From Cytidiella melzeri (taxonomy: Eukaryota; Basidiomycota; Agaricomycetes; Polyporales; Irpicaceae): DNA of 37,017 bases. Below the pieces are notes generated by a model that did no database searches, had not been told where the DNA came from, and saw nothing but the letters and a program-made list of their open reading frames with translations. The position numbers were made by a program, and so were the translations under genes. Of this stretch, positions 1 to 9,986 are shown piece by piece. Each line of letters opens with the position of its first letter. The stretch's first letter is position 1. The stretch covers positions 1-37,017 of the forward strand of contig JABYQR010000422.1 in NCBI GenBank assembly GCA_022592445.1. The letters are read 5' to 3'.

Positions 1-125
1 GACTGTACAAAATACAACAGGCCATAACAGTAAAATATTACAGAACCAAAATTGTGGTAACAAAGACAAATGAGGGCACCACAAATGCATTGCAGCTTAA
101 AGCTCATACTAAACTTTGCATTAAT
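1..125. repeat. diverged dispersed repeat, copy 1
   Basis: The stretch resembles roughly 1540-1660 and 1735-1835 in the same orientation. All three share words such as GCATTGCAGCTT, a run close to ACAAAGACAAAT, and a following AAACT(C/T)-rich part. Copies are clearly diverged. I see no coding potential and cannot name the family. It belongs to the same repeat-rich left arm as the 143-bp satellite downstream. Confidence 0.45.
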
Positions 126-245
126 TAATGCAACTAGTTTGAGTAAGGACCACTTGGCAGTAACATCACTTGATGAATAGGAAAAAAAGCATGGGATATG
201 GGAGGTGATGGATTGAAACAAAGTTGACGGTAATAGTTTGCCTGT

Positions 246-710
246 TTACCAAAACCTCTTAAACTCGAGCTCCCTAAGGGCTTTGGAAGCTTCTGCATGT
301 ATGCTAAATGCTCTATTGGTCTCTGCTGACTTCTTTTTGTATGCTTCAAAAAGCTTCGACTTTGCGCCTGGGTCTGTTGCGCTCTTGTACAGAATCTCTA
401 AAGCCCTTTGCTCATGACCAAGATTCATAGCAGTTTCAAGGGCACTGTCCACCTCTTGTTCTGCCTGGATAATTTTCTCATCCAATTGTTTTTGTGTTAG
501 TTCAGGCTGTGAGGGCAGGTTATTATCTGCCCTTGCCTTGAAGTCATGTACTTTTGGTGCTTCTCCAGTGTTGTTCATGCGTTTCTTGGGGTTGAGGTTG
601 CGGAGTTTCCAGAGCTCTCTATTGCCATATGGGGAGGCAGACACAGTTGCTGTATGGACTGTGCTGATGATAACGTGGGCAAGCAGAATGAGAAAGGTGG
701 GGAACCGCAT
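246..710 (-). CDS. small secreted protein, unknown function
   Basis: Single-exon reading frame of 154 residues. I start it at the second in-frame ATG (710) because that Met is followed directly by a signal peptide: MRFPTFLILLAHVIIS, then a polar stretch with a plausible cleavage near VSA-SPYG. An upstream in-frame ATG at 773 would put 21 polar residues before the hydrophobic segment. The mature part is charged and mostly helical-looking (about residues 60-150, rich in Glu, Lys and Ala), ending ELEFKRFW. There is no cysteine pattern and no domain I recognise. A similar N-terminal layout (signal peptide ending near an SA.PY motif) occurs in the broken gene at 32140-32338. Likely exported; function unknown. 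Confidence 0.6.
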   Translation of the reverse strand: MRFPTFLILLAHVIISTVHTATVSASPYGNRELWKLRNLNPKKRMNNTGEAPKVHDFKARADNNLPSQPELTQKQLDEKIIQAEQEVDSALETAMNLGHEQRALEILYKSATDPGAKSKLFEAYKKKSAETNRAFSIHAEASKALRELEFKRFW

Positions 711-904
711 GACAGTATTGGAGTTTTGAGGGTGATTTGAGAAGGAGACAGTAAGATGGCTAGCTGTACACATATTTCAGTACAATGCCCAAGGAAAGCA
801 TAGCCAACACAGCAACACAATGAACTGACTGACCAGCACTGAATTAACAGAGCAACCTGGAGCAACTGAGGTGTATCAAGAGGAATTTTAGGCTGGACAG
901 CCAG

Positions 905-1262
905 CTGTAAGAACTATATCAGTACAGTGGACCAAGGCAACCACGATACAAACAACAATCAACTTACCAGGTATTGCTGAGGCAACAAAAATACTTGAAG
1001 CAATGGAGGTGTGCTGAGGGGCAGGATTGAGAAGTGGCTTGGCAAGTGTGTGCAAGGCAGGTATGACAGAAAGCTGTCATAAGAGTCTCAGAACAGTGAG
1101 CCAATACAAGTGGAATGCAGGTTAGGATGTACTGACCAGCCAGCGCTGCAGCCCAAAAAGCAAACTTAGAGAAGGGGGAACTGGGTAGCAAGTGTTGAGA
1201 GCTATGAAGATGAGTGACTAGTGGTGAGAGGTATGAGGATGAGTGGCAAGGGGCTTTATATA
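905..1262 (-). promoter_or_regulatory. probable TATA box and spliced 5' leader of the 246-710 gene
   Basis: On the minus strand a TATATAAAG motif lies at 1262-1254. Further down, a strong donor (gtaagt from 967) and an acceptor (ttacag ending 905) define a probable 63-bp leader intron. The leader between 904 and 710 holds upstream ATGs, so translation may be modest or regulated. This is inferred from motifs only. Confidence 0.4.
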
Positions 1263-1306
1263 TCTTGTAATTCATGGGCAATGCAGCTGATGAGACAGAT
1301 GGTACC

Positions 1307-1425
1307 CATTGTAAAGGCAAATTCACATTCATCAAAACTGATGAAACATGTTTAGGTTTAGGATCAATATATCATTACCAATGATACATTACAGTGCCAA
1401 GGGGCTTGTTCCTATGCATTTGTGA
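1307..1425. repeat. direct repeat of 2042-2160
   Basis: About 120 bp recur at 2042-2160 with scattered substitutions. Shared words include CTGATGAAACATGTT, CAATGATACATTACA and TGCCAAGG. The second copy leads straight into the larger 2158-3840 duplication, so this looks like part of the same expanded repeat landscape. Between this copy and 2042 (about 1426-2041) I see only the dispersed repeats of the 1-125 family and AT-rich sequence, no gene. Confidence 0.55.
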
Positions 1426-2157
1426 CCCTGGGATATGATTGTGTACAGGGTACTATGCTTCCTTGCACCAGTCAATTTCTCTATGACATTTCATACAAGG
1501 TCTGTGTTTTAATTAGATACTTCCATGTCAAATGTACAGGGTGTACAGACTACAATAGACCATGATACTAAGATATCACAGAAAAAAACCATGGTAAACT
1601 GGGCATATGGTGGCATTACAGATGCATTGCAGCTTGAAACTCATGCTGCAGTTTTGACAGATAGGGTCACATGCAATAGTTGCTGCTTTTGGATATGTAC
1701 ACCAAGGCTGTGTTGATGGTAGACTCACACTACAGAAATAGAATCACTGGCAACAAAGACAAATTGTGGTGCCAGTGCATTGGTAATTGCAGCTTGAAAC
1801 TTGCACTGCAAGTTTGACAAGATAGGATCCTGGATGATTGCTACCACTTTTGGTATATACGCATAATATTATAATATATCAGTAAATTATTATAATATCA
1901 TCCGCAGACCATTAGAATGAGTGCTGAGTATTATAAACCTGGCAGGTTCAGGATAAAGTGTAATAAGGTAAAGCTGACTTCATATTACATGCTGGGATTT
2001 ATAATGGGAGCTAATCATCCATTTATCTTTGTGATCAAACTGTACCCTTGGCAAAGGCACATTCACATTTGGCAGAACTGATGAAACATGTTGAGGTTGA
2101 AGAGTAATATATCAATACCAATGATACATTACAATGCCAAGGTGTTTGTTCCTGTGC

Positions 2158-3840
2158 AGTTACAATTCCTGAAGAATGAAGAAGAATTGTTCCAGTGTGC
2201 TCCAGCACATTGATGCTTTTTCAGATGTGACCCTTTTGTCCCCCAAAGTGTGGGAATCTGATGGGAGAATACAGACAGTAACACTTTGAATATCAAAGCA
2301 TTGGATACAGTTGATGGCCTCAAATGAACTGTGTTATCAGCCCTTTATAACTTTGTATTAAGTCACTTTGGCAACCAAAATGCGGTTATTGATTTCTACA
2401 GAGTACAGATGTTCACAAATCTATACATATGATACACCATTGGCAAGCCCTATCCTGTAGAAACATCCTTGTACAGAAATCCTTTCAATTGAGGTGGAAA
2501 TATGGAACTTATAGCCAGTCTACAGACTACAGACAAAAGTCACTCAGACTCAGATTCAAACTCCACCCTTGCTGGCACATAATGTCAAATCCTGGTCAGA
2601 TACATGTACAGCAATCTACAGACATTGCTTGCTTCTTTGGACAAGGGATACAATAAGAAGACAGGCCAATAGCATGATTGGCTCTGAGCAAGAATTACCA
2701 GCACTTTGGAAACTCACAAAACATTGCAACCCTTACATTCTTGGACAGGGTAAATTTGTGATTGCATCAGCGGCAGTCACTGCGGCTGATATTTCATGAC
2801 TGTTCCACAAAGTTTCATGGTTGTTAGTTTCTCTCTGAGCAGAAGTTACAATCAGAACACAGCCTGTGGCAGTTCCCATGGGGGTGAGGCAGTTCGGACA
2901 TCAACAGGACATGGTTGCATCAGCAGCAAGCACTGCAGCTGATTGTTCCGTATGGTTTCACAACCACTAGTTTCTCTCTAACCAGAAGCTACAATCAGAA
3001 CACAGCCTGTGGCAGTTCCCATGGGGGTGAGGCAGTTCAGAGACCAACAGGACATGGTTGCATTAGTAGCAAGCACTGCAGCTGATTGTTCCACAAAGTT
3101 TCACAACAATTAGTTGCCCCATGAGCAGGAGTTACAATCAGCACACAGCCTATGGCAGTTCCAATGGGTGTGAGGCAGTTCAGACATCAACAGGACATGG
3201 TTGCATCAGCAGTGAACACTGCAGCTGATTGTTCCACATAGTTACAATTCCTGAAGAATGAAATGAAGAAGAATTGTTCCAGTGTGCTCCAGCACATTGA
3301 TGCCTTTTCAGATGTGACCTTTTTGTCCCCCAAAGTGTGGGAATTTGATGGCAAAATACAGACAGTAACAGTGTCAATAAAAAAAGAATGAATACAGCTG
3401 ATGGCATCACACTGCCCTTGTTATCAGCCCTTTATAACTTGTTATCAGATCACTTTTGCAATCAAAATGCACTTTTTGATTTTTACAGACTGCATATGGG
3501 TACAAATTTGTACATATAATGCACCATTGCATAGCCCTGTCTTGTGGCAACATCCTGGTACAAACACCCTGTCAATTGAAGTGGAATTAAGCATGTTATG
3601 GCCAGTCAACTGAACAAAGTCATCCAGACTCAGATTCAAACTCCACTCCTGCTGGCAAATGATGTCAAGCTCTGGTCAGGTTGATGTGCAGCAATATACA
3701 GACATTGCTTGCTCTCTGAACAAGGAATACAATAAGAAGACATGTCACACATAGTGTTGGCTCTGAGCAAGAATTGCCAGTACTTTGGAAGCTAAGTACA
3801 AATTCTCAACCCCTACATTCTTGGACAATGTCAATTTGTG
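2158..3840. repeat. two-copy segmental duplication, period about 1.08 kb
   Basis: The segment from 2158 recurs from 3240. Matching landmarks are the GTTACAATTCCTGAAGAATG start, CAGTGTGCTCCAGCACATTG, TATCAGCCCTTTATAACTT and ACCATTG(c/g)(a/c)AAGCCCT-like words, with offsets of about 1080-1088 bp. Each copy (about 640 bp of non-satellite sequence) is followed by 143-bp satellite units. The unit that duplicated was therefore probably the spacer plus a three-unit satellite block. No convincing gene is present. Confidence 0.7.
2797..3240. repeat. 143-bp satellite array, block 1 (3 units)
   Basis: The core word ACAATCAG(A/C)ACA(C)AGCCT begins at 2848, 2991 and 3134, exactly 143 bp apart. Each unit carries GGCAGTTCC(A/C)ATGGG, GTGAGGCAGTTC and ACAGGACATGGTTGCAT. 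The last two units are near-identical to those at 5502 and 5645. Units are open in places, but 143 is not a multiple of three, so the frame shifts at every unit and coding is unlikely. Confidence 0.85.
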
Positions 3841-4690
3841 GCTGCACCAGCAGTGGGTGCTGCATCTGATTGTTCCACAAGTTTCACAACTGTTAATTGC
3901 TCTCTAAGCAGGAGTTACAATCAGAACACAGCCTGTGGCAGTTCCAATGGGGGTGAGGCAGCTCAGACATCAACAGGACATGGTTGCATCAGCAGCAAGC
4001 ACTGCGTCAAATTGTTACACAAAGTTTCACAACCATGAGTTGCTCTTTAAGCAGGAGTTACAATCAGAACACAGCCTGTGGCAGCTATAATGGGCTTGAG
4101 GTAGTGCAGATGTCAGCTGGATGTGGTTTCATCAGCAGCCAGCACTGCATTCAATTAGTCCACAAAGTTTCACAACTGCTGAGTTCCAAGCAAGAGTTAC
4201 AGCTGTGGCAGGTTCAATGGGGGTGAAGCAGTTCAGACATCCACAGTGCATGGGTGCATCGGCAGCAAGCACTGCATTCAATTGGTCCACAAGGTTTCAC
4301 AACCACAACTCTCTAAGCAGAAGTTACAATCAGAACGCAATCTGTAGCAGTTCCAATAGGGGTGATGCAGCTCAGACATCAACAGGACATGGTTGCATCA
4401 GCCACAACCACTGCGTCGGATTGTTGCACAAAGTTTCACAACCATGAGTTGCTCTCTAAGGAGGAATTAAAATCAGAACATAGCCTGTGGCAGTTCTAAT
4501 GTGGCTGAAGCAGTTCAGACATCAACAGGATGTGGTTGCATCAGCATAAAGCACTGCCTTTGATTCTTCCATACAGTTTCACAACCACCAGTTGCTCTAT
4601 AAGCAGGAGTTACAATCAGAACACAGCCTGTGGCAGCTCTAGTGGGGGTGAGGCAGTGCAGACATCAACAGGACACATGTAACATGTGCT
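3838..4690. repeat. 143-bp satellite array, block 2 (6 units)
   Basis: Unit anchors lie at 3917, 4060, about 4200 (a unit with a 20-bp internal deletion), 4326, 4469 and 4612. All intact steps are exactly 143 bp. Sequence is more diverged than in block 3 (for example AAAATCAG in place of ACAATCAG at 4469). The array fades into unrelated sequence after about 4690. Confidence 0.85.
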
Positions 4691-5467
4691 ACCAGTTGAT
4701 CTCATGAGACACCCTCCAGCCCTTCATTCTTGAAGCAAGTAATTTTGTAGAATCAGCAGTGAACACTGCACAAGATCAATGACAAGATGGCTGAAGCCCC
4801 TTGCTACCATTGGTGACTACCTTCATCAATCTATGGCTCCTTTTCCTGCAATCAACCTTGTCAATTGTAGTACAGTCACATTATCCCAGATCAAGTCACC
4901 TATCAAAGGTGTAACCAATACCAAATGCTCGTAACACAGTCAATATTCATGACCAGATGGCTTGGAAAGATCCTTACCAGGAACAGAGTTGTTTACTGAG
5001 GTTGTTAATGGTAACAAAGTCAAAGGTGCAATTAACTATTTCACGTTATATGATTTATTCAATTTGCTATCAATAACATAATCACTTGTAACCCTGCTCC
5101 TGCAGTTTACCAAATTGTATCTATATTATTTAACATAGTTCAATACCACTAAGAAGAAGACGCATGTCAAACAATCTTTGTCTCCATGCTCTACTCCACA
5201 AACTTGTTTTAATTCTGTGCTCACAGCCATTGTAGTACTTCAAACAATACAGCACATTCCCTCTTCTTTCATGAATGATTGTGTGCTCCAGTGAAGACAA
5301 ACCACCAACTTACTAAACATTACTCATTGAAGAAGCTATTCCCAAAGAAATTACTTGTCCAGGCTGCTACCAGCACCAAGTTTACTCACAAATCTGGCTC
5401 AAAAAGTAATATTTCATTCAATCTTCAGGAATTGTACTTGCTGCTTGCCGGCCTTGCTAACGCTAAT
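4691..5467. other. spacer between satellite blocks, no gene seen
   Basis: About 780 bp of AT-rich sequence. The first 90 bases resemble the lead-in of the other blocks (CATTCTTG... followed by an AATTTTGT-like word and CAGTGAACACTGCA), so it is partly a diverged satellite leader. No open frame longer than about 60 codons looks coding, apart from one that runs into the satellite at its end. Confidence 0.5.
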
Positions 5468-6302
5468 TTCACATCCGCTAGTTTCTCCCTAACCAGAAGC
5501 TACAATCAAAATGCAGCCTGTGGCAGTTCCCATGGGGGTGAGGCAGTTCAGAGCCCAACAGGACATGGTTGCATTAGTAGCAAGCACTGCAGCTGATTGT
5601 TCCACAAAGTTTCACAACAATTAGTTGCCCCATGAGCAGGAGTTACAATCAGCACACAGCCTATGGCAGTTCCAATGGGTGTGAGGCAGTTCAGACATCA
5701 ACAGGACATGGTTGCATCAGCAGTGAACACTGCAGCTGATTGTTCCACATAGTTTTACATCCGCTAGTTTCTCCCTAACCACAAGCTACAATCAGAACAC
5801 AGCCTGTGCCAGTTCCCATGGGGGTGAGGCAGTTCAGACATCAACAGTACATGGTTGTATCAGCAGCGAGCGCTGCAGCTGATTGTTCCACATGGTTTTA
5901 CAACCACTAGTTTCTCTCTAACCAGAAGCTACAATCAGAACACAGCCTGTGGCAGCTCCCATGGGGGTGAGGCAGTTCAGACACCAACAGGACGTGGTTG
6001 CATCAGTAGCAAGCACTGCAGCTGATTGTCCTACAAAGTTTCACGGCAATTAGTTGCCCCATGAGCAGGAGTTACAATCAGCACACAGCCTATGGCAGTT
6101 CCAATGGGTGTGAGGCAGTTCAGACATCAACAGGACATGGTTGCATCAGCAGTGAACACTGCAGCTGATTGTTCCACATAGTTTCAAATCCGCTAGTTTC
6201 TCCCTAACCACAAGCTACAATGAGAACATAGCCTGTGGCAGTTCCCATGGGGGTGGGGCAGTTTGGACATCAACCGGACATGGTTGCATCAGCAGCAAGC
6301 AG
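5468..6302. repeat. 143-bp satellite array, block 3, three-unit higher-order repeat
   Basis: Anchors are at 5502, 5645, 5788, 5931, 6074 and 6217, every step exactly 143 bp. Unit types alternate A-B-C-A-B-C. Type A has ACCAGAAGCT, type B GAGCAGGAGTTACAATCAGC with CCTATGGC, and type C ACCACAAGCT. Copies of the same type three units apart (429 bp) are more alike than neighbours, which is the hallmark of a higher-order repeat. The array ends abruptly at about 6302 against a coding-like fragment. Confidence 0.88.
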
Positions 6303-6551
6303 TACCCTGACAACGAGCCTCTCATCAACAGAATTGACGTCGAAGAGCAAGCTTGCATGAGACAACTCTCTAGTCTCATGTCTCAGAGAAGTCTTCTCGA
6401 TAGGATTAAGAAGCAGGAAAAGGAGGAAGCTGAAAAGCTTACTCTTCATCAGAGAATCGAGGTTCAAAACAGACGTACTCACCTTCCCACTCCCACTCCG
6501 CTCCCCGCCAATCTTCACTTCTGTACTCAAGCAAGCTGCACAGCCAAATGA
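6303..6551 (+). pseudogene. orphan coding fragment, coiled-coil-like
   Basis: Directly after the last satellite unit a frame opens as YPDNEPLINRIDVEEQACMR, passes an ATG at 6357 and gives a very charged helical stretch (RIKKQEKEEAEKLTLHQRI) before turning proline-rich and stopping at 6549-6551. A GTACTC donor-like site near 6474 could mark the end of an exon. It has no plausible 5' part because the satellite begins immediately upstream, so it looks like a gene fragment captured or truncated by satellite growth. I do not recognise the family. Confidence 0.3.
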
Positions 6552-6599
6552 ACGAGCGAACTGCCTGGATCTTCCAGCATAAAGAGGCTCTATGTCAAG

Positions 6600-7085
6600 A
6601 ACACAACCAAACTCTTATGAAGAGCGAGGAAGTGACGACGGGGGAGGAACGACGAGCGAACTCGCGTGGACGATGACGACAGGGGTGATGATGATGAAAG
6701 GGGGAGAGACGACGACGAGGGAGCAGCTAACGATGAGCTAAAGACCAGGTTATATTAGTACTGTGAAGGACTAGGTACAAGATGGTCGTCACCTAAAGAC
6801 CAGGAGGTAGAATCTGAGGTCTTTAGGGAGCTACAGGGTGGGTTTATATACATCTCAGACAAGGACCCCTGGTACCGGGTCTGTACTCCTAACACTGCCG
6901 TGGGAATGTATGGTGTGCTATGGTGCGATGTTCTACAATGTTCCAGCACCTTCTATGATCATGTGACCAGTCTGTCACATGCACTTGATCACATGCAGTA
7001 GTCATGTACCATCGATAAGATAAGATAAGGAAATTGAGAAGGTAGGATAACGAAAATAAAAGGAAAAGAAAGGAAAAAGTGTGCA
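6600..7085 (-). repeat. degraded LTR relic related to the 8484 family
   Basis: The order of landmarks matches the LTR at 8484-9198: a purine-rich start, a TATATACAT-like box (about 6846), GGACCCC(T/A)GGTAC, CTCCTAACAC, TTCTA/GTTCCAG runs, ATCATGTGA and a GATAAGGAAA-type end. It is shorter and strongly diverged, and its termini cannot be fixed, so the limits are approximate. Confidence 0.4.
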
Positions 7086-8483
7086 TGGTTGTGACACTCT
7101 AGGCCATACATTATTGGCTAAGTTCCAGACTACACTTAGCCCTTGTTACCTTGTGTTGAACAGAGTTTGCGGCAGCAAGCTTTTGATGTCTAGTCAGGTG
7201 CTGAACTTGACAGCTGCTGTTGTGTTCCAAAGTTCCAATGCTCACCTGATGAACTTTGGATCACCAATCACACTGAAACCACCACGCATATCTGCCAAGA
7301 AATGGAAGATTGCTGATCCTCTGGAGATGAACGACTCCTTCAGTCCTCTCACGCAGGAAGCTGACATAATCCAGTCAGAATCTTGGTCACTCACTGTACA
7401 GCTGGTGCACTCACAAAGACTCACTATGATGGCTGAGGCTATGTGACATTTGTGATATCCAAGGTTGGGACAAAGCTATGGAGCTACATCCAGACCTATG
7501 AATCCTCAAAAGGAACCAGTGCAAGCTGCTTCACAATACCATGACCTTGTCACAAATCCTGAGCTGGAGCGTGATCTGCTAGTCACTCTGCTCAATGTCC
7601 TTCTCACACCTGGAACCATTTTGTGAGTGAGCATGTGAAGAATCTGACATACTCGCAGACATGACTCTCCAATAGAATTTAGCCACCCAGTGTTCTTCAC
7701 CAAGTGTATACCCTGGACAATAGCATTTACACCGGTGGTCATTTCCTGATCTTTGACACCCTACACCTAACAGAGGTGACGCGCATATGTGCTATGCTCA
7801 CTGATCAGACTGGAACAAACACGGCTCACCCTGGCATAATACGGGTGCTATCCGGAGTTGCTTTGGACTTGGTCTACCAGCACTCGGAACCTGGTATGGG
7901 GATATTACTCTGAATCTGTGTCAGTCATGTACTGAAATTTGCCTTGAAGTGTTATACAAGCCCTTTGTGTCACTTGCCTGCATGATACTGTGGCCAGACA
8001 GATACACACATAGTGACCAAGACCTCGATAACAACTCATTCAAATATAGCCAAGAAACAGCAGCAGAACTTGCTGCAGCACAATCAGCTGTCAAGAGCAT
8101 TTTGGAACACAACAATATTCTGGTCAATTCAATCAAGCTGGCAGAGGGGTTGGGAGGTCAATGGCTGGCAGACAAGCATCTGGCGTTAGCAGACCCTGGT
8201 ATGCACACTATAGAGATACCAGACACTAAAGGTTGTTTATGGCTCACAAGTAATGCAATTCTTGTTGTGTCCTTGGGCTCAATATTACTCTGAGCTCTAA
8301 CGGGTTGAACATGGTGCTGCAAGTAAGTGATAGCGTAAAAATGGTAACTAGAGGGTGGGGGCCAGATGGGGATCCAACACAGCACACCTGCATGACAGCA
8401 AAAACTTGTAAAATGATGTTGGTCTTCAGCAGACGTGGTTGTGGCACTTTGTGATAAAAATTCAACAGACATTGCATGAATAC
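7086..8483 (+). other. broken coding-like region, unrecognised
   Basis: Several frames on the plus strand look coding-like but do not join. They are 7081-7446 (121 codons), an open stretch near 7503-7625 (QYHDLVTNPELERDLLV), 7704-7913 (HLTEVTRICAMLTDQTGTN) and 7949-8293 (YSQETAAELAAAQSAVKSIL). Stops and frame changes separate them, and splice sites that would join all of them are not obvious. I infer a decayed multi-exon gene or transposon-internal region next to the LTR at 8484. I do not recognise any domain. Confidence 0.3.
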
Positions 8484-9198
8484 TGTAACAGTTAAGGTTA
8501 CTATTCACCAGATAAGTGTTAGACTTGAGGGGGAGATAATGAGATAGAGAGTAAGGGGTGTGGTGAGCGAAGTACTGGAGAGTACAGAGTAGTCCTTTAT
8601 CAACAAAGTGGATAAGACTGAGGGGATATGCCCTCAGGAGTGCCTCTATATATACATGAAGGGGAGGACCCCAGGTACTACACTAAGACCCCTAATACCT
8701 ACATGAGTAAGCGAAGTAATCTACCTTACTAAGCATGCCCTATGCCCTAGTGGTGCCACTTCAATAATCAACCAATAGCAATTGTCCCCATGACCTGACC
8801 CCATGACCCAGCTCCAAGGCTAGACTTGTTCTAGCTTGTTCTAAGACAAGGCTAGACTTTTCCAGAAGGTTCTATGAACTATGACATCATCTAATGGAAT
8901 GTTCTATACTATGACATCATAGTTCCAGCAAGTTCCACAAGATTCCAGAGAGTTCTATCATGTGATACACAGATAAGGAAAGGAGCGCATCAGCGCATCA
9001 GAGACAGGAGGCGCATCAGCGCATCAATTGATAGGCACTGAGAATAAGCGCCGGAATAGGCGCCTGATAAGCGCCGGATAAGCGCTGGATAAGCGCCTAA
9101 ATAGACGCCGGATAAGCGCTTGACAAGCGCTTAAATATTCCCAATAATACCATTGCCTGGTAAGGCAAGTCTTGTAGAAACATTGAAAATCTGTGACA
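8484..9198 (-). mobile_element. solo or truncated LTR, family A copy 1 (715 bp)
   Basis: The plus-strand ends are TGTAACAG and CTGTGACA, a short imperfect inverted repeat of the TG...CA type expected of an LTR. The whole length is homologous, in inverted orientation, to 31414-32139. Sense is minus, because the TATATATA box then lies near the 3' third, followed by an R/U5-like part. The 5-bp flanks (AATAC and GTGAC) do not match, so this copy has no target-site duplication. It may be the remaining end of a deleted element. No primer-binding site or retroviral-type gene is visible beside it. Confidence 0.75.
9041..9136. repeat. short palindromic tandem repeats inside LTR A
   Basis: About eight degenerate 11-12 bp units of the form ATAAGCGC(C/T)GG occur in a row, many containing the palindrome AGCGCT or AAGCGCTT. 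Just before them (8985-9025) GCGCATCA repeats four times. The second LTR has the same array at about 31477-31583. These could fold into hairpins or act as multiple protein-binding sites in the U3 part. Confidence 0.7.
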
Positions 9199-9986
9199 GT
9201 GACTACACGTGACCTCCCAAAAAGGAAGGACGTTGTGTGGGCTGCCTGTCCATTTTTGGAGGGACTGGTGACAGTCAGTGGTGTTTATCAGATGCTATGG
9301 ATCCAGGTGGCCAGCTAAATACGAGAGTCTAGTATAGAGAAAAGAAAGTAGAGGCGGTTCTAGATAGCAGTTGGGTGTATTCAATATTTGTTGTTGTAAA
9401 TGCAGGGTTTTGATGTGCGCACGGGAGGGGGCTCGAAATAAGGAACGCAATGTTATTGAGTAGATACGAAAATACAAGGCTTTTTATATTATTTTAGTAA
9501 AGTGGATAAGACGAAAAAGGAATGTCGAAACGAGTAATCCGCGCGGAATGACGAAAAGGCGGGCGGCGGGAACAAGCGGATACAAATAAAAATTAGGCGG
9601 AAAACCTAAAATAACAACATGTGTAATGCTGGTGCTTCCTGATATGAAAACACTTGCAAACACGAGAGCCTTTAAAGACAACAGACAGGAAAAGGACTGC
9701 TATTGTTGAGAGACGAAAGCTACAGGTGTGGGTACTACAGGTGCATATATATATATAAGCTATGCAGACGAGGACCAAGCAGAACCAAAGAAATAGTCGA
9801 ATGGTTCAATGTAGATGATAAGAGGTTGTCGGGATGGATGCGGAAGCCGAAGAAATAAATCCCAGTCCGATGCGTCACAGACGCGTCTCAGTATTTGGCC
9901 GTGACAAACATTCCCGACGCGTCAGCTGAAATGAGCTGCACTGCACAGTGCACACACCAAAATCTGCTCCCACCTCGACGCTCAAG
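9199..9986 (+). promoter_or_regulatory. RPN10 upstream region: TATA run and ACGCGT boxes
   Basis: No gene is supported in this 788-bp gap. A (TA)n run at 9745-9758 ending TATATAAGC is a good TATA candidate about 230 bp before the RPN10 ATG. ACGCGT occurs twice, at 9881-9886 and 9917-9922, both in ACGCGTC context, with a near-match ATGCGTC just before. Such boxes resemble MluI cell-cycle boxes of yeasts. Their function here is inference. Confidence 0.4.

Noticed and set aside
3838..4447. Overlapping open frames of 66-108 codons inside the satellite
   Set aside because: The 143-bp step changes the reading frame each unit, the frames overlap one another, and the translated repeats share no consistent frame. 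They are by-products of a low-stop repeat.
4601..6302. CRISPR-like array
   Set aside because: The repeats are contiguous 143-bp units without unique spacers, in a eukaryotic genome. It is a satellite.
8484..9198. Reading the 8484 and 31414 elements as one large inverted-repeat DNA transposon
   Set aside because: Each has its own TG...CA-type ends, the 31414 copy has its own GTCCC duplication, and conserved housekeeping genes lie between. They are two independent LTR insertions.
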